A DNA stretch of 24,859 nt. Origin: DATLZB01 sp035574175 (lineage in GTDB: Bacteria; Pseudomonadota; Alphaproteobacteria; Rhizobiales; Hyphomicrobiaceae). Made by a program: the position numbers and the translations under genes. Where the stretch lies: assembly GCA_035574175.1 (NCBI GenBank), contig DATLZB010000011.1, positions 1 through 24,859 of the forward strand, read 5' to 3'. Position 1 is the stretch's first letter; each line of letters opens with the position of its first letter. This document shows, piece by piece, positions 14,918 to 23,868 of this stretch. The notes beneath the pieces are model-generated. The model was not told the origin of the DNA and made no database searches. It saw nothing but the letters and a program-made list of their open reading frames with translations.

Positions 14918-15628
14918 ATGAAACTCAGCGACCGCGTTGCCCTGCCCGAGCTCGATGTCAAGGACGAGTCCGCGGGAGTGCTCACGCAGCTGCGCGCCTA
15001 TCTTGCGAGCAGCGGCATTGCCGCCAACGGGCGGCTGCCGCCCGAGCGCGATCTCGCGGAAATGCTGGGCGTCACGCGCGCCGAGCTCAGGAAAGGGCTT
15101 GCGGTGCTCGAAAGCGAGGGCGCGCTGTGGCGACACGTCGGCAAGGGCACGTTCGTCGGCACTCGACCCTTGGCGGCGGCCGCCGACATCACCGCGCTCG
15201 CCCGCAAAACCCGACCGCAGGAAGTCATGCGCGCGCGCATCGCGCTCGAGCCGGAGATCACCCGGCTCGCCGCGCTCAATGCGACCGAGGACGAACTCGC
15301 CCGCATGCGCGACACCAATGCGCGCTGCCGCACGGCCGAGACGTGGCGTCAATATGAAGCGTGGGATGCGCTGCTCCACCACCAGGTGGCCAACGCCAGC
15401 CATAACCTCCTGCTGATCGGACTGCTCGACATCCTCAACGCGGTGCGGCGCACGGTGACCTGGGGGCGCCTGCGCAAGACGCCAGAGCGGCCGCCACCCG
15501 ACCACCACAGCTTCGCCGAGCACGATCGGATCATCGCGGCCATCGCCGCGCGCGATCTCGACGAAGCCGAGGAAGCCATGCGCGCGCACCTCGAAACGGT
15601 GGCGCGCAACCTGGTTGGATCGATCTGA
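14918..15628 (+). CDS. GntR-family transcriptional regulator, FadR/FCD subfamily
   Basis: The 236-residue DNA-binding protein has an N-terminal winged helix (residues about 17-82) with the GntR signature LPPERDLAEMLGVTRAELRKGLAVLESEG and wing VGKGTFVG. A C-terminal all-helical FCD ligand domain follows (about 98-232). The FCD metal-site residues appear present: Asp in EAWDALLHHQ, His in that helix, His in FAEHDRI and His in AMRAHLE. FCD regulators usually sense small organic acids and often repress the adjacent operon. The gene is divergent from the transport run and probably controls it. The ATG at 14918 gives a family-like N-terminus, but no clear Shine-Dalgarno is visible. Confidence 0.88.
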   Translation: MKLSDRVALPELDVKDESAGVLTQLRAYLASSGIAANGRLPPERDLAEMLGVTRAELRKGLAVLESEGALWRHVGKGTFVGTRPLAAAADITALARKTRPQEVMRARIALEPEITRLAALNATEDELARMRDTNARCRTAETWRQYEAWDALLHHQVANASHNLLLIGLLDILNAVRRTVTWGRLRKTPERPPPDHHSFAEHDRIIAAIAARDLDEAEEAMRAHLETVARNLVGSI

Positions 15629-15637
15629 GCGACAGGG

Positions 15638-15657
15638 GCGGCGCGAGGGCCCGCCGC
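15638..15657. terminator. Stem-loop between convergent gntR and DUF2189 genes
   Basis: GCGGCG at 15638-15643 pairs with CGCCGC at 15652-15657 around an 8-base loop, 9 bases after the gntR stop. There is no T-run, so it may only weaken read-through. Confidence 0.3.
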
Positions 15658-15703
15658 ATCTGCGCGTGCCTTCACCGCTCACGCGGGCGATGATCCCAAG
15701 CCG

Positions 15704-16663
15704 TCATTGCCCGTTGTCGCGGGAGGCCGGGAAGAACAGCGAGGCCGGAAACTCGGCGGCGTATCGGCGTCCTCGTGGCCGAGGCCGGAACTGCGGGCGC
15801 GGGCGCGGATCGGGCTCGATCAGTTTGCGGTAAAGGTGCCAAGTTGAATGCCCGAGAACGGGCAGGACGACGGCCAGCCCGAAGAAGAACGGCAGCGATC
15901 CGATCAGCAACAGGGAAGCAACGATGAAACCCCACACTGGCATCGCCACCGGATTCTTGAACACCGCCCTCAACGACGTATAGACGGCAACCGCAAAGCC
16001 GACGTTGCGATCAAGCAGAAGGGGAAAAGAGACGACGCTCAAGGAAGCGGCCAGCACGGCAAAGCCAAAACCGACGAGATTGCCGACGATGATCAGATTG
16101 TGACCTTCCGGCGTGGCCAACACCGCCTCAGCAAAGTCGGCCAGCGACGTGAACGTTCGATCGCCGAAGTTGGCGACGTAAATCGCCTGGGCGCAGACAA
16201 TCCAAAAGACGAAGATCACAAGCAGCAGCAGGCCGAGTGCCAAGATTGCACCGAACGACGGCGAGTGGACGACATCGAAGGCATGCGTCCAGGTCGTCTC
16301 AAGACCCAGCTCTCGCCGCCGGCTCAGCTCATAAAGACCCAGGGCAGCGAACGGGCCGATGAGCGCAAACCCGGCCGCGAGCGGGTAAAGCAGCGGCACC
16401 AAGTCGGCTACGAACAGGGCGCGACTGAGGAGCAGGCCGACCAGTGGATAGAGCACGCAGAGGAAAACCACATGGGTCGGCATCGCCCGGAAATCGTCCA
16501 GGCCGCTGCGCAGGGCATACCTCACATCGATCAGATGGATGGTGCGCACCACCGGCAGCCTCTCGGCCGGATCGACGGGTGCTATGATGACCGGCTGCTC
16601 CATCGCCCGTGCTCCCGAACTCGACAGTTCGGCGGTCTCGACATCGGGTGATGTAGGCATCAT
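15704..16663 (-). CDS. DUF2189-family integral membrane protein
   Basis: The product of about 320 residues has six hydrophobic segments. It carries the DUF2189 signatures: a GFALIGPFAALGLYELSRRRE stretch in the first half and PVLGHSTWHLYRK near the end. The C-terminal tail is Arg/Pro-rich. The family is annotated only as an inner-membrane protein of unknown function. The start is uncertain: paired ATGs at 16663 and 16660 give the expected length, whereas upstream in-frame starts at 16723 and 16777 add a non-conserved leader. None has a strong ribosome site. Confidence 0.75.
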   Translation of the reverse strand: MMPTSPDVETAELSSSGARAMEQPVIIAPVDPAERLPVVRTIHLIDVRYALRSGLDDFRAMPTHVVFLCVLYPLVGLLLSRALFVADLVPLLYPLAAGFALIGPFAALGLYELSRRRELGLETTWTHAFDVVHSPSFGAILALGLLLLVIFVFWIVCAQAIYVANFGDRTFTSLADFAEAVLATPEGHNLIIVGNLVGFGFAVLAASLSVVSFPLLLDRNVGFAVAVYTSLRAVFKNPVAMPVWGFIVASLLLIGSLPFFFGLAVVLPVLGHSTWHLYRKLIEPDPRPRPQFRPRPRGRRYAAEFPASLFFPASRDNGQ

Positions 16664-16789
16664 GCGGCCTGGCTCATGAGCAGGCGAAAGGCCGCAGGAC
16701 CTCAACTTGAATCTACCCGACATCTGCCAAGGGTAGCTCAGCGACCCAATGCTACTCGCTCGCTCCGGCGGCGACAACCGCTGGCCCGC

Positions 16790-16814
16790 AAAATCAGCAT
16801 CTCGGCGGCGCCGA
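16790..16814 (-). terminator. Weak terminator-like hairpin after fadA
   Basis: TCGGC at 16802-16806 and GCCGA at 16810-16814 form a 5-bp stem with a 3-base loop, 13 bases past the thiolase stop. In the direction of transcription a TTTT run follows after about 8 bases. The spacing is long for an intrinsic terminator, so this is tentative. Confidence 0.3.
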
Positions 16815-16827
16815 TCTCTCGCTGTGG

Positions 16828-18135
16828 TTACTCAGCGGCCAAGGACATTTCGCCGGTGCGGGCGCTCTCCATGATGGCAGCGACGCCCATGCCGCCGGCC
16901 GTGCAGATCGAGATCAGGCCCCGCCCGCCGTGGATCGAGAGCAGCTTGGCAAGATTGCCCAGGATGCGCGCGCCCGTTGCCGCGAAGGGGTGGCCGATGG
17001 CGATGGATGAACCCTTAACATTGAGCTTGGCGCGATCGATGGAGCCGAGCGGCTTGTCGCGCCCGAGTTTGGTGCGGCAGTACTCGGGGTCCTCCCAGGC
17101 GCGCAACGTGGCCAGCACCTGCGCGGCAAACGCCTCGTGGATCTCGTAGAAGTCGAAATCCTGTAGCGACAATCCGGCCCGCTCGAGCATGCGCGAGACG
17201 GCGACGGTCGGCGCCATCAGCAGGCCCTCGCCAGCGACGAAGTCGTTGGCGGCGGTCTCGGTGTAGGTGAGGTAGGCCTGCGGCGCGAGCCCGCGTCGTG
17301 ATGCCCATGACTCGGAGGCGAGCAGCACGGCCGCGGCTCCGTCGGTCAGCGGCGTCGAATTGGCGGCCGTCAACGTGCCGCGGTCGGACTTGTCGAACAC
17401 GGTCTTCAAGGTCGCCATCTTGGCAAGGTCGATGTCCTCGCGGATGTTGTTGTCGCGGAACACCCCCGCGCACGGCACGATGAGGTCGTCCATGTAGCCG
17501 GAGCGGTACGCCTCAGCCGCGCGCTTGTGGCTGTCGTAGGCGAGCTGGTCCTGCTCGGCCCGCGAGATGCGCCAGGCCTGCGCCATCAGTTCGCAATGCT
17601 GGCCCATGGAAAGGCCTGTACGAGGCTCGGACACAGAGGGCGGCTGGGGGGCGAGCTCGCCGGGCGAGAAGCCCTTGAACACCTTGACCTTGTCCCAGGC
17701 GCGCTTCTGCTGTGGCAGTTGCGTGAGCCGGCTTGCGAACTTCTTCGAGAATACGATCGGCGCGTCGGAGGTGGTGTCGGAGCCCATGGCAATGCCGCTG
17801 TCGATCTGGCCAGTGGCGATCTTGGCGGCAATGCCGGCGGCGGCCTGCAGGCTCGTGCCGCAGGCCTGCATCATGGTGATGCCAGGCGTGGAGCGGGCAA
17901 GCTTGGTGCAGAGCACGGCCTCGCGCGCGATGTTCCAGTCGCGCGAATGCGTGACCACCGCACCGCCGGTGACCTCGTCGATATGGGCACCTTCGAGACG
18001 GTACTTGCCGACCAGGCCGTTCAGCGTGGCGGTCAGCATCTCGAGGTTGGAAAGATCGGCGTACAGAGTGTTCGACCGGCAGAAGGGGATGCGCACGCCA
18101 CCGATCACGGCAACACGGCGAAGGGTCTGGTTCAT
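16828..18135 (-). CDS. fadA: Acetyl-CoA C-acyltransferase (beta-oxidation thiolase)
   Basis: It cleaves 3-ketoacyl-CoA with CoA to release acetyl-CoA, the last step of beta-oxidation. The 435-residue product has the nucleophilic C92 in MMQACGTSLQAA, EIHEAFAAQ, the catalytic His in IAIGHPFAATGAR, and the second Cys in ISICTAGGMGVA. The length matches the longer FadI-type thiolases rather than the roughly 390-residue FadA form, so the symbol could equally be fadI. The ATG follows GAGGGGAATTCC. It lies 51 bases after the fadB stop on the same strand. Confidence 0.9.
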   Translation of the reverse strand: MNQTLRRVAVIGGVRIPFCRSNTLYADLSNLEMLTATLNGLVGKYRLEGAHIDEVTGGAVVTHSRDWNIAREAVLCTKLARSTPGITMMQACGTSLQAAAGIAAKIATGQIDSGIAMGSDTTSDAPIVFSKKFASRLTQLPQQKRAWDKVKVFKGFSPGELAPQPPSVSEPRTGLSMGQHCELMAQAWRISRAEQDQLAYDSHKRAAEAYRSGYMDDLIVPCAGVFRDNNIREDIDLAKMATLKTVFDKSDRGTLTAANSTPLTDGAAAVLLASESWASRRGLAPQAYLTYTETAANDFVAGEGLLMAPTVAVSRMLERAGLSLQDFDFYEIHEAFAAQVLATLRAWEDPEYCRTKLGRDKPLGSIDRAKLNVKGSSIAIGHPFAATGARILGNLAKLLSIHGGRGLISICTAGGMGVAAIMESARTGEMSLAAE

Positions 18136-18186
18136 GGAATTCCCCTCGGTTGGAGGTCGGGCGACCGGCCCTAACCCAGGTGAGAC

Positions 18187-20184
18187 CTACTCGGCGGCGG
18201 CGCGACGAGGCTCGGCCGCGGCTGCCCTCTCGCTCGCCCGGTAATGGAGCGGGCCGCCGCGGAACGGCGCAAAGCCGGTGCCGAAGATGACGCCGGCATC
18301 GACGAGATCGGCATTCTCCACCACACGCTCATCGCGGCAGCGTTCGCATTCGCCGATCATCGGTTGGATCAGCTCGCGCCCGAGCGCTTCCAGCTCGGCC
18401 TTGTCGTACTCTTTCCTTTCCTTTTGCGGACGGTTGTCGACCCACTTGTAGAACCCTTCTCCTGTCTTCTTGCCGAGCTTACCGGCGCCGACCAGCGTCT
18501 CGAGCCGGGAACCCGGTCCGGCCGACTTGAGGATCCTGCCGACATGGAGCACGACATCGAGGCCGACGGAGTCGGCAAGCTCGATGGGACCCATCGGCAT
18601 GCCGAAGGCGCGCGCCGCCTCGTCGATGCGCTCCTTCTCCTCCCCGCGCTCGACGCGCTCGAGCGCGCTCATCATGTAGGGGGCCAGTACGCGGTTGACG
18701 AGAAAGCCCGGCACGCTGCATACGATAAGCGGTAACTTGTCGATCGCCGTCACGAAGGCGGCACCCTTCTTCACCTCGAGTTCGCGTGTGCCCGCACCGC
18801 GAACGATCTCGACAAGTGGGAGCTGGGCCACCGGATTGAAGAAGTGAATGCCGATCAAACGGCCCGGGTCGGCAAGACCGGTGGCGATGTCCTCGATCAT
18901 GATCGAGGAGGTGTTGGTGGCGAGCACGGCGCCCGCCTTCAAGCGCGGCTCGATGCGCTTGAACAGGCTCTGCTTCACATCGAGCTTCTCCACCACCGCC
19001 TCGATCACTACGTCGCAGCGGGGCAAGTGCTCACCGGCCGGGTCGGCAATGAGCCGCGCCCTGGCCGCGTCGCGCTCGGCCTTGGTGCGGAACTTGCGGG
19101 CAAAGAGCTTGGACTGGGCGGCAATGCCTTTCTTGATCTGGGCCTCGGAGATGTCTTCGAGCGACACCTCCATGCCCGAGGCAACGCACCAGCCGGCGAT
19201 GTCCGCGCCCATGGTGCCGGCGCCGATCACGTGCACACGCAGCGGGCGGAAGTCCAAATCCTTGGGCGCCTGGCCCTTGAGCATCTCGGAGAGGCGGAAC
19301 ACGCGCCGCAGGTTGCGCGAGGTCTCGCTGACCATGAGCGGAGCGAAGGCCGGGGTCTCGGCGTGCTTTAAAGCGACATAATCGCCGCCACACTTCTCGT
19401 AGAGATCGATCAGCCGGAAGGGGGCAGGATAATGCTCCTCACGCACCCTCTTGGCCGTCTCCGCGCGCAGCCTCGCCGCGAACAGTCCCCGCGCCGGCCA
19501 CTGTGAAAGCAGCCGCTTGGCAAGTCCGGCAGGCTTTGAGCGGCGCCGCTGAAGGACGGCCCGGCGGGCCCACCACCGCAGCTGCTCGGGATACTGCACG
19601 AGCTCATCGATGAGCCCCATGCCGCGCGCCGCCGCCGCACTCACCAGCGAGCCCTTGAGCATTAGAGGCATGGCGGCGAGTGCACCAGCCTGGCGGATGG
19701 AGCGGGCGGTGCCGTTGAAGCCGGGAAACAGTCCGAGTTTCACCTCGGGGAAACCAACTCGGGTCGAGCGATCGCGGGTGGCGATGCGATAGTGGCAGGC
19801 GAGCACCAGCTCAAGACCGCCGCCGACGCAGGCGCCGTGAATGGCCGCCACCACCGGAACCGGCAACCGCTCGATGCGATCGAGCATGCGGTTTACCGGC
19901 GTGATGGCGTCGATGACCTTGGCCTCGGTGTCGAGCTGGTCGAACTCGCGGATGTCGGCGCCGACGATGAAGCTCTTCTCCTTGCCGGACATGAGCACCA
20001 AGCCCCTCAGGCGACCGGCGCGGGCCTCGGCTTCGACGTGATCGACGAGCGCGGCCAGCTCCTCGAGCGGGCGGCGGCCGAGCGCGTTGGCGCTTTCGCC
20101 CTCGCGATCAAAGATCGCCCAGGCGATGTTCTCAAGATCGAGGGAATACCGCCAGTCCTTGAGCTTTTTCACGTCGGCAGCCAC
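18187..20184 (-). CDS. fadB: Fused enoyl-CoA hydratase / 3-hydroxyacyl-CoA dehydrogenase
   Basis: This bifunctional enzyme hydrates trans-2-enoyl-CoA and oxidises the L-3-hydroxyacyl-CoA with NAD+. Of its 665 residues, the N-terminal 190 or so are a crotonase domain with the oxyanion and catalytic-Glu region (GGGLELVLACHYRIAT; GFPEVKLGLFPG). The second part is a 3-hydroxyacyl-CoA dehydrogenase with Rossmann motif VIGAGTMGADIAG, IHFFNPVAQLPLVEIV carrying the catalytic His, and PGFLVNRVLAPYM. It is about 50 residues shorter than E. coli FadB or FadJ. The start is a GTG at 20184 with GGAGG 6 bases upstream, 18 bases after fadE. It may correspond to FadJ rather than FadB. Confidence 0.92.
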   Translation of the reverse strand: MAADVKKLKDWRYSLDLENIAWAIFDREGESANALGRRPLEELAALVDHVEAEARAGRLRGLVLMSGKEKSFIVGADIREFDQLDTEAKVIDAITPVNRMLDRIERLPVPVVAAIHGACVGGGLELVLACHYRIATRDRSTRVGFPEVKLGLFPGFNGTARSIRQAGALAAMPLMLKGSLVSAAAARGMGLIDELVQYPEQLRWWARRAVLQRRRSKPAGLAKRLLSQWPARGLFAARLRAETAKRVREEHYPAPFRLIDLYEKCGGDYVALKHAETPAFAPLMVSETSRNLRRVFRLSEMLKGQAPKDLDFRPLRVHVIGAGTMGADIAGWCVASGMEVSLEDISEAQIKKGIAAQSKLFARKFRTKAERDAARARLIADPAGEHLPRCDVVIEAVVEKLDVKQSLFKRIEPRLKAGAVLATNTSSIMIEDIATGLADPGRLIGIHFFNPVAQLPLVEIVRGAGTRELEVKKGAAFVTAIDKLPLIVCSVPGFLVNRVLAPYMMSALERVERGEEKERIDEAARAFGMPMGPIELADSVGLDVVLHVGRILKSAGPGSRLETLVGAGKLGKKTGEGFYKWVDNRPQKERKEYDKAELEALGRELIQPMIGECERCRDERVVENADLVDAGVIFGTGFAPFRGGPLHYRASERAAAAEPRRAAAE

Positions 20185-20202
20185 GACGCCCTCCTCTTCC
20201 CA

Positions 20203-22707
20203 TCACTCGGCGGCCAGTCCGGGGGCACTGCGCGAGTTGTGACCGAGACTTAAATAGTTGGGCTTGAGCTCGGCCGGATCAAAGTGATCCACGGCAATGA
20301 CGCGCTCGGTCAAGGTCTCGACCTCCCGCAGCAGTTGCGCCTCGCCTTCCGTGACGACGCCCTTGGCGGCCGCCTCCCCAATCCAGTCGAGACCGTGAAA
20401 GCGATGCACGATACCGGCACGGACAGCCCGCTCCAGCTTGCGCTCGGCCTCCTCGGCCGCGACCGCCTTCTCGAAGGCCACCTCCAGCAGACCGGTCGGG
20501 TCGCGCTCCTCGCGCGAAACGAAAATGTAGCGGGTCAGACGATCGCGCACATCGCCCGGGGTGAGGACAAGCTGCGCCACCGCGTGCCCCAACGCGTCCG
20601 ACGCCGGCCGATGAGAGCGGCCAAGTGGGAACACCAGGCAGCGCAAAAGGATGCGGATCGCCAAGCCGGGAAAATTGTCGACGGCGCCTCGCATCGCCTC
20701 CTCGAAGCGATACAGGCCGTTGTGCATGGCCAGCGTCACGATCTTGCGGTCGGGCGCGGGGCGGCCGTCGTCCTCGAAGCGTTTCAGCGTGCACGCCAGG
20801 AGGTACAGCTCGGAGAGCGCGTCGGCGAGACGCCCAGTGAGCTTCTGCTTGACCTTGAGCCCGCCGCCGAGCAGCGCCACCGCCAGGTCGGCGAGGAGCG
20901 CGAAACTGCGGCTCGCCCGCCAGAGCTGGCGGTACCAATGGGCATGGGCGCCGGCGGCGGGTGGGGCAGCGGCAAACAGACCGAACGTGAGGTTGTGCAG
21001 CAGCGCTCCGAACACATTGGAAACGGTGAACGACACGTGTGCAAGGAACGCCGTCTCGAAGTCGGCAAGGCCCTTTTTCTCGTCGGAGTCCTGGACGGCC
21101 AGAATCTCCCGGTAGAGATAGGGGTGCGAACGCAGGGCGCCCTGCGCGAACGTGATGAGCGTGCGGGTCAGAATGTTGGCTCCTTCGACCGTGATGCCGA
21201 TGGGCACCATCTGGTAGGCCGATTGAAGGTAGTTGGAGGGCCCATCGGAAATGCCGCGGCCGCCGTGCAGGTCCATGGCATCGTTGACGGCGCGGCGCAT
21301 ACGCTCGGTCGACTGGTATTTCATGAGGGCGGAGATCACCGACGGCTTCTCGCCTCGGCTCACCATGGCCGCAGTCGCCGCGCGCGCGGCTTCGATCACG
21401 TAGGCGGACTCAATGAGGCGCACGAGCGGCTCCTCGAGGCCTTCCATACGCGCAACGGGGAGCCCGAACTGGCGGCGGATGCGCCCATAGGCGCTGGTGA
21501 AACGCAGCATCGCCTTGATGCCGGCCGCGGAGGAAGAGGGCAGCGAGATCGAGCGGCCGGCCGACAGGCATTCCATCAACATGCGCCAGCCCTGGCCGGC
21601 CATGCGTTCGCCGCCGATGACCCAGTCGATGGGGATGAAGACATCCTTGCCCCAATTGGGACCGTTGGGGAAGGCGGCACCGCAGGGCAGATGGCGGCGG
21701 CCGATGTTGACCCCTGGATGATCGGCCGGGATGATGGCAAGCGTGATGCCGACGTCCTCGCCGCGCCCCAGCAGGTTATCCGGATCGAACAGGCGAAAAG
21801 CGATGCCGAGCAGCGTCGCCACAGGACCGAGCGTGATGTAGCGCTTGTCCCAGGTAAGCCGAATGCCGGTCACTTCCCGCCCGTTGTGCTGGCCGCGCGT
21901 GACATAGCCGATATCGCGCATGGCAGCGGCATCCGACCCTGAGGCGGGGCCGGTCAGCGCAAAGCAGGGCACTTCCTCGCCTTTCGCCAGCCGCGGCAGG
22001 TAATGGCGTTTCTGCTCGTCGGTGCCATACTTCTCGATCAGCTCGCCCGGGCCCAGCGAATTCGGCACCATCACGATGGTGACGACATCGGGAGAGCGCG
22101 AGGCGATCTTGCCGAGCACGAGCGATTGGGCCTGGGCGGAGAACCCCAACCCGCCGTGCTCCTTCGAGATCAGCATGCCCAGAAAGCCATGGCGCTTGAC
22201 GAAGTTCCAGATCTCGTCGGGAATCTCACGACGGTGATGCCTGATCTGCCAATCGTCGATCATGCGGCAGAGCTCTTCGGTGGGCCCGTCGAGAAAGGCC
22301 CGCTCTTCGGGGGTGAGGACGATGCCCGGCACCGCGGCGAGCTTCGACCAATCGGGACGGCCGGAGAACAGTTCGGCGTCGAAGCCGACAGTGCCGGCTT
22401 CGAGCGCCTGCCGCTCGGTGTCGGATACCTTGGGGAGAATGCGCTTCACCAGGCGAAAGGCCGGCTGGATCAACACGGCGCGGCGAAGCTCCGGCATGGC
22501 CAGCAGAGCAAGGGCGAGAGCCGGTAGCCAGCCGATGACCGCTGCGACCCCGAACGGCAGCGGGTCGAACGAGCCGGATGACAATCCGGTCAACAAGGCA
22601 AAGGTGGTGATGGCGACGGCCAGCGCCCACAGCTTGAGGGGCGCCCGGCGCAACGCCAAGGCGAACACGGCCGCTACGCAGATCAGCCCAAAAATCAGTT
22701 GCGGCAT
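20203..22707 (-). CDS. fadE: FadE-type membrane-associated acyl-CoA dehydrogenase
   Basis: This FAD enzyme catalyses the first step of fatty acyl-CoA beta-oxidation. The product of about 834 residues is close to the 814 of E. coli FadE. Residues 1-72 hold two or three hydrophobic helices that should anchor it to the inner membrane. The dehydrogenase core includes ISKEHGGLGFSAQAQS, CFALTGPASGSDAAAM, DLHGGRGISDGPSNY and VEGANILTRTLITFAQGALRSHPY, which carries the expected catalytic Glu. The long FadE-specific C-terminal domain follows. Adjacent GTG (22710) and ATG (22707) starts share GGAGG at 22717-22721; I prefer the ATG. It is the first gene of fadE-fadB-fadA. Confidence 0.93.
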   Translation of the reverse strand: MPQLIFGLICVAAVFALALRRAPLKLWALAVAITTFALLTGLSSGSFDPLPFGVAAVIGWLPALALALLAMPELRRAVLIQPAFRLVKRILPKVSDTERQALEAGTVGFDAELFSGRPDWSKLAAVPGIVLTPEERAFLDGPTEELCRMIDDWQIRHHRREIPDEIWNFVKRHGFLGMLISKEHGGLGFSAQAQSLVLGKIASRSPDVVTIVMVPNSLGPGELIEKYGTDEQKRHYLPRLAKGEEVPCFALTGPASGSDAAAMRDIGYVTRGQHNGREVTGIRLTWDKRYITLGPVATLLGIAFRLFDPDNLLGRGEDVGITLAIIPADHPGVNIGRRHLPCGAAFPNGPNWGKDVFIPIDWVIGGERMAGQGWRMLMECLSAGRSISLPSSSAAGIKAMLRFTSAYGRIRRQFGLPVARMEGLEEPLVRLIESAYVIEAARAATAAMVSRGEKPSVISALMKYQSTERMRRAVNDAMDLHGGRGISDGPSNYLQSAYQMVPIGITVEGANILTRTLITFAQGALRSHPYLYREILAVQDSDEKKGLADFETAFLAHVSFTVSNVFGALLHNLTFGLFAAAPPAAGAHAHWYRQLWRASRSFALLADLAVALLGGGLKVKQKLTGRLADALSELYLLACTLKRFEDDGRPAPDRKIVTLAMHNGLYRFEEAMRGAVDNFPGLAIRILLRCLVFPLGRSHRPASDALGHAVAQLVLTPGDVRDRLTRYIFVSREERDPTGLLEVAFEKAVAAEEAERKLERAVRAGIVHRFHGLDWIGEAAAKGVVTEGEAQLLREVETLTERVIAVDHFDPAELKPNYLSLGHNSRSAPGLAAE

Positions 22708-22794
22708 CACCGCACACCTCCAAGCCCCGGCCCTTCAAGCCCCGGTCACCGAGGCGTCCGCCCGCCGGTCTCTCGACGTAAGCGCAGGCGCATT

Positions 22795-22810
22795 GCGTTA
22801 ACGTTAACGC
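22795..22810. promoter_or_regulatory. Perfect 16-bp palindrome upstream of the fad operon (candidate operator)
   Basis: GCGTTAACGTTAACGC is its own reverse complement and is an AT-rich island in GC-rich DNA. It lies 88 bases before the fadE start and about 80 bases downstream of the TATAAT box, so it would fall in the leader. Palindromes of this size upstream of fatty-acid genes are commonly bound by TetR- or MerR-type repressors sensing acyl-CoA; which regulator acts here is not known, and none is encoded next to it. Confidence 0.55.
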
Positions 22811-22888
22811 CAGGACAATCCAGCACTTTCCGTTGTGGCCGGCGGCCCCGGGACCGGTCGGCAGTGCGTGCGCGTCGCGACGGGCGGA

Positions 22889-22894
22889 ATTATA
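22889..22894 (-). promoter_or_regulatory. Consensus -10 box upstream of the fad operon
   Basis: A perfect TATAAT stands on the minus strand inside very GC-rich sequence, between the end of the acyltransferase gene and fadE. No good -35 box is seen at 16-18 bases, so promoter assignment rests on the -10 box and position. The leader would be about 175 bases. Confidence 0.4.
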
Positions 22895-22916
22895 GCGGCT
22901 TTTGGCGGCGGGCGGG

Positions 22917-22955
22917 AGAAAAGTGGCTCAGGCAACCGCGCCTCAGCGTGGAGCC
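22917..22955 (-). terminator. Candidate intrinsic terminator of the thrS-acyltransferase unit
   Basis: In the direction of transcription, GGCTC (22955-22951) pairs with GAGCC (22929-22925), with an inner AGGC/GCCT stem. ACTTTTCTC follows, with TTTT at 22922-22919. The hairpin begins at the stop codon of the acyltransferase gene and separates it from the fad operon. Confidence 0.45.
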
Positions 22956-23842
22956 TAGCGGGTGCCGCGGAGGTAGGCCGGCAGACGCAGGGTGCGGGCG
23001 CGCACCTCCTCCAGAGGCGTGTCGGAGAGGCCGTGCACGCGCTCGTAGAGCTCGGTCATCAAGGCTAGGCGGTCCTTCTTGGCGGCGAGCTGCGCTGCCG
23101 GAATCAGCTCGCCCACGCGGGCCCTGAAGGTGGTGCCGACCAGCCGGCGGAACTCGGCCACGATCAGCGACAGGCGGAGCGTCAGACTGATCCAGCTCAC
23201 GGCGTGGAACAGGGGACCGCACTGGCCCTCGAAGTAGACCGGAAGCACCTGCGCGCGCGCGGCCTGAATCATGCGGGCAGTAAAGGTCTTCCACGGCAGG
23301 TCCACCGCTCGGCCGAACGGCGTCGGCGAGGTGGCGACCCCGCCTCCGGGGAAAACGATGACGGTGGTGCCCTCCTTCAGCAGGCGGATCGCCTCGTTGC
23401 GCATGCGGATGTTGTTCTGCTGGGCTTGCCGCGTCTCCGCGAAATCGACGGGCAGCGAGTAGGGCCGGATCTCCGGCACCTTCATCAGGTCCTTGTTGAT
23501 CAGCACGCGAAAAGGGCGCCCCAGGTCCTCGGCGAGCGCCAGCGCGGCAAAGCCGTCGAGGAAGCCGTAGGGGTGGTTGGCGACGATGACGAGCGGGGCA
23601 GCGGGATCGAGCAACGGGGGCCAGACACCCAAGACTTCGAGCTTGACGTCGATGAGGTCGAAGACGGGGCGCATCACCGGACCGCCCGAAGGGATAACCT
23701 CCCGGCGCCAGATGTCGTAGAGCGGAGCAAAGTAGTTGCGGCCCGACAGCAGCTCGATGGTGCGGATCACCGTCCGCTTGAGCCACGGGTCCTCGGGGCT
23801 CGCATAGGTGAGCTCAGGAAACGGGATCGCCAGGCGCGGCAT
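22955..23842 (-). CDS. PlsC-like lysophospholipid acyltransferase family protein
   Basis: The 295-residue protein probably transfers an acyl chain to a lysophospholipid or lyso-ornithine-type lipid at the inner face of the membrane. Motif I reads NHPYGFLDG (H90 to D96, an H-x5-D spacing seen in the hemolysin/OlsA-like branch rather than the classic H-x4-D). Motif III is VFPGGGVATSP. No long transmembrane helix is obvious. The ATG at 23842 has GGAG 7 bases upstream, while an in-frame ATG at 23872 would overlap the thrS stop as ATGA but has a weak ribosome site, so either is possible. Cotranscribed with thrS. Confidence 0.8.
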   Translation of the reverse strand: MPRLAIPFPELTYASPEDPWLKRTVIRTIELLSGRNYFAPLYDIWRREVIPSGGPVMRPVFDLIDVKLEVLGVWPPLLDPAAPLVIVANHPYGFLDGFAALALAEDLGRPFRVLINKDLMKVPEIRPYSLPVDFAETRQAQQNNIRMRNEAIRLLKEGTTVIVFPGGGVATSPTPFGRAVDLPWKTFTARMIQAARAQVLPVYFEGQCGPLFHAVSWISLTLRLSLIVAEFRRLVGTTFRARVGELIPAAQLAAKKDRLALMTELYERVHGLSDTPLEEVRARTLRLPAYLRGTR

Positions 23843-23868
23843 CTTCAGTCTCCACACCCGCCTCTCGC

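Noticed and set aside
20284..21942. A 552-codon open frame on the plus strand opposite fadE
   Set aside because: It lies wholly antisense to a strongly recognised gene; GC-rich codon usage commonly opens such frames, and the peptide resembles no family.
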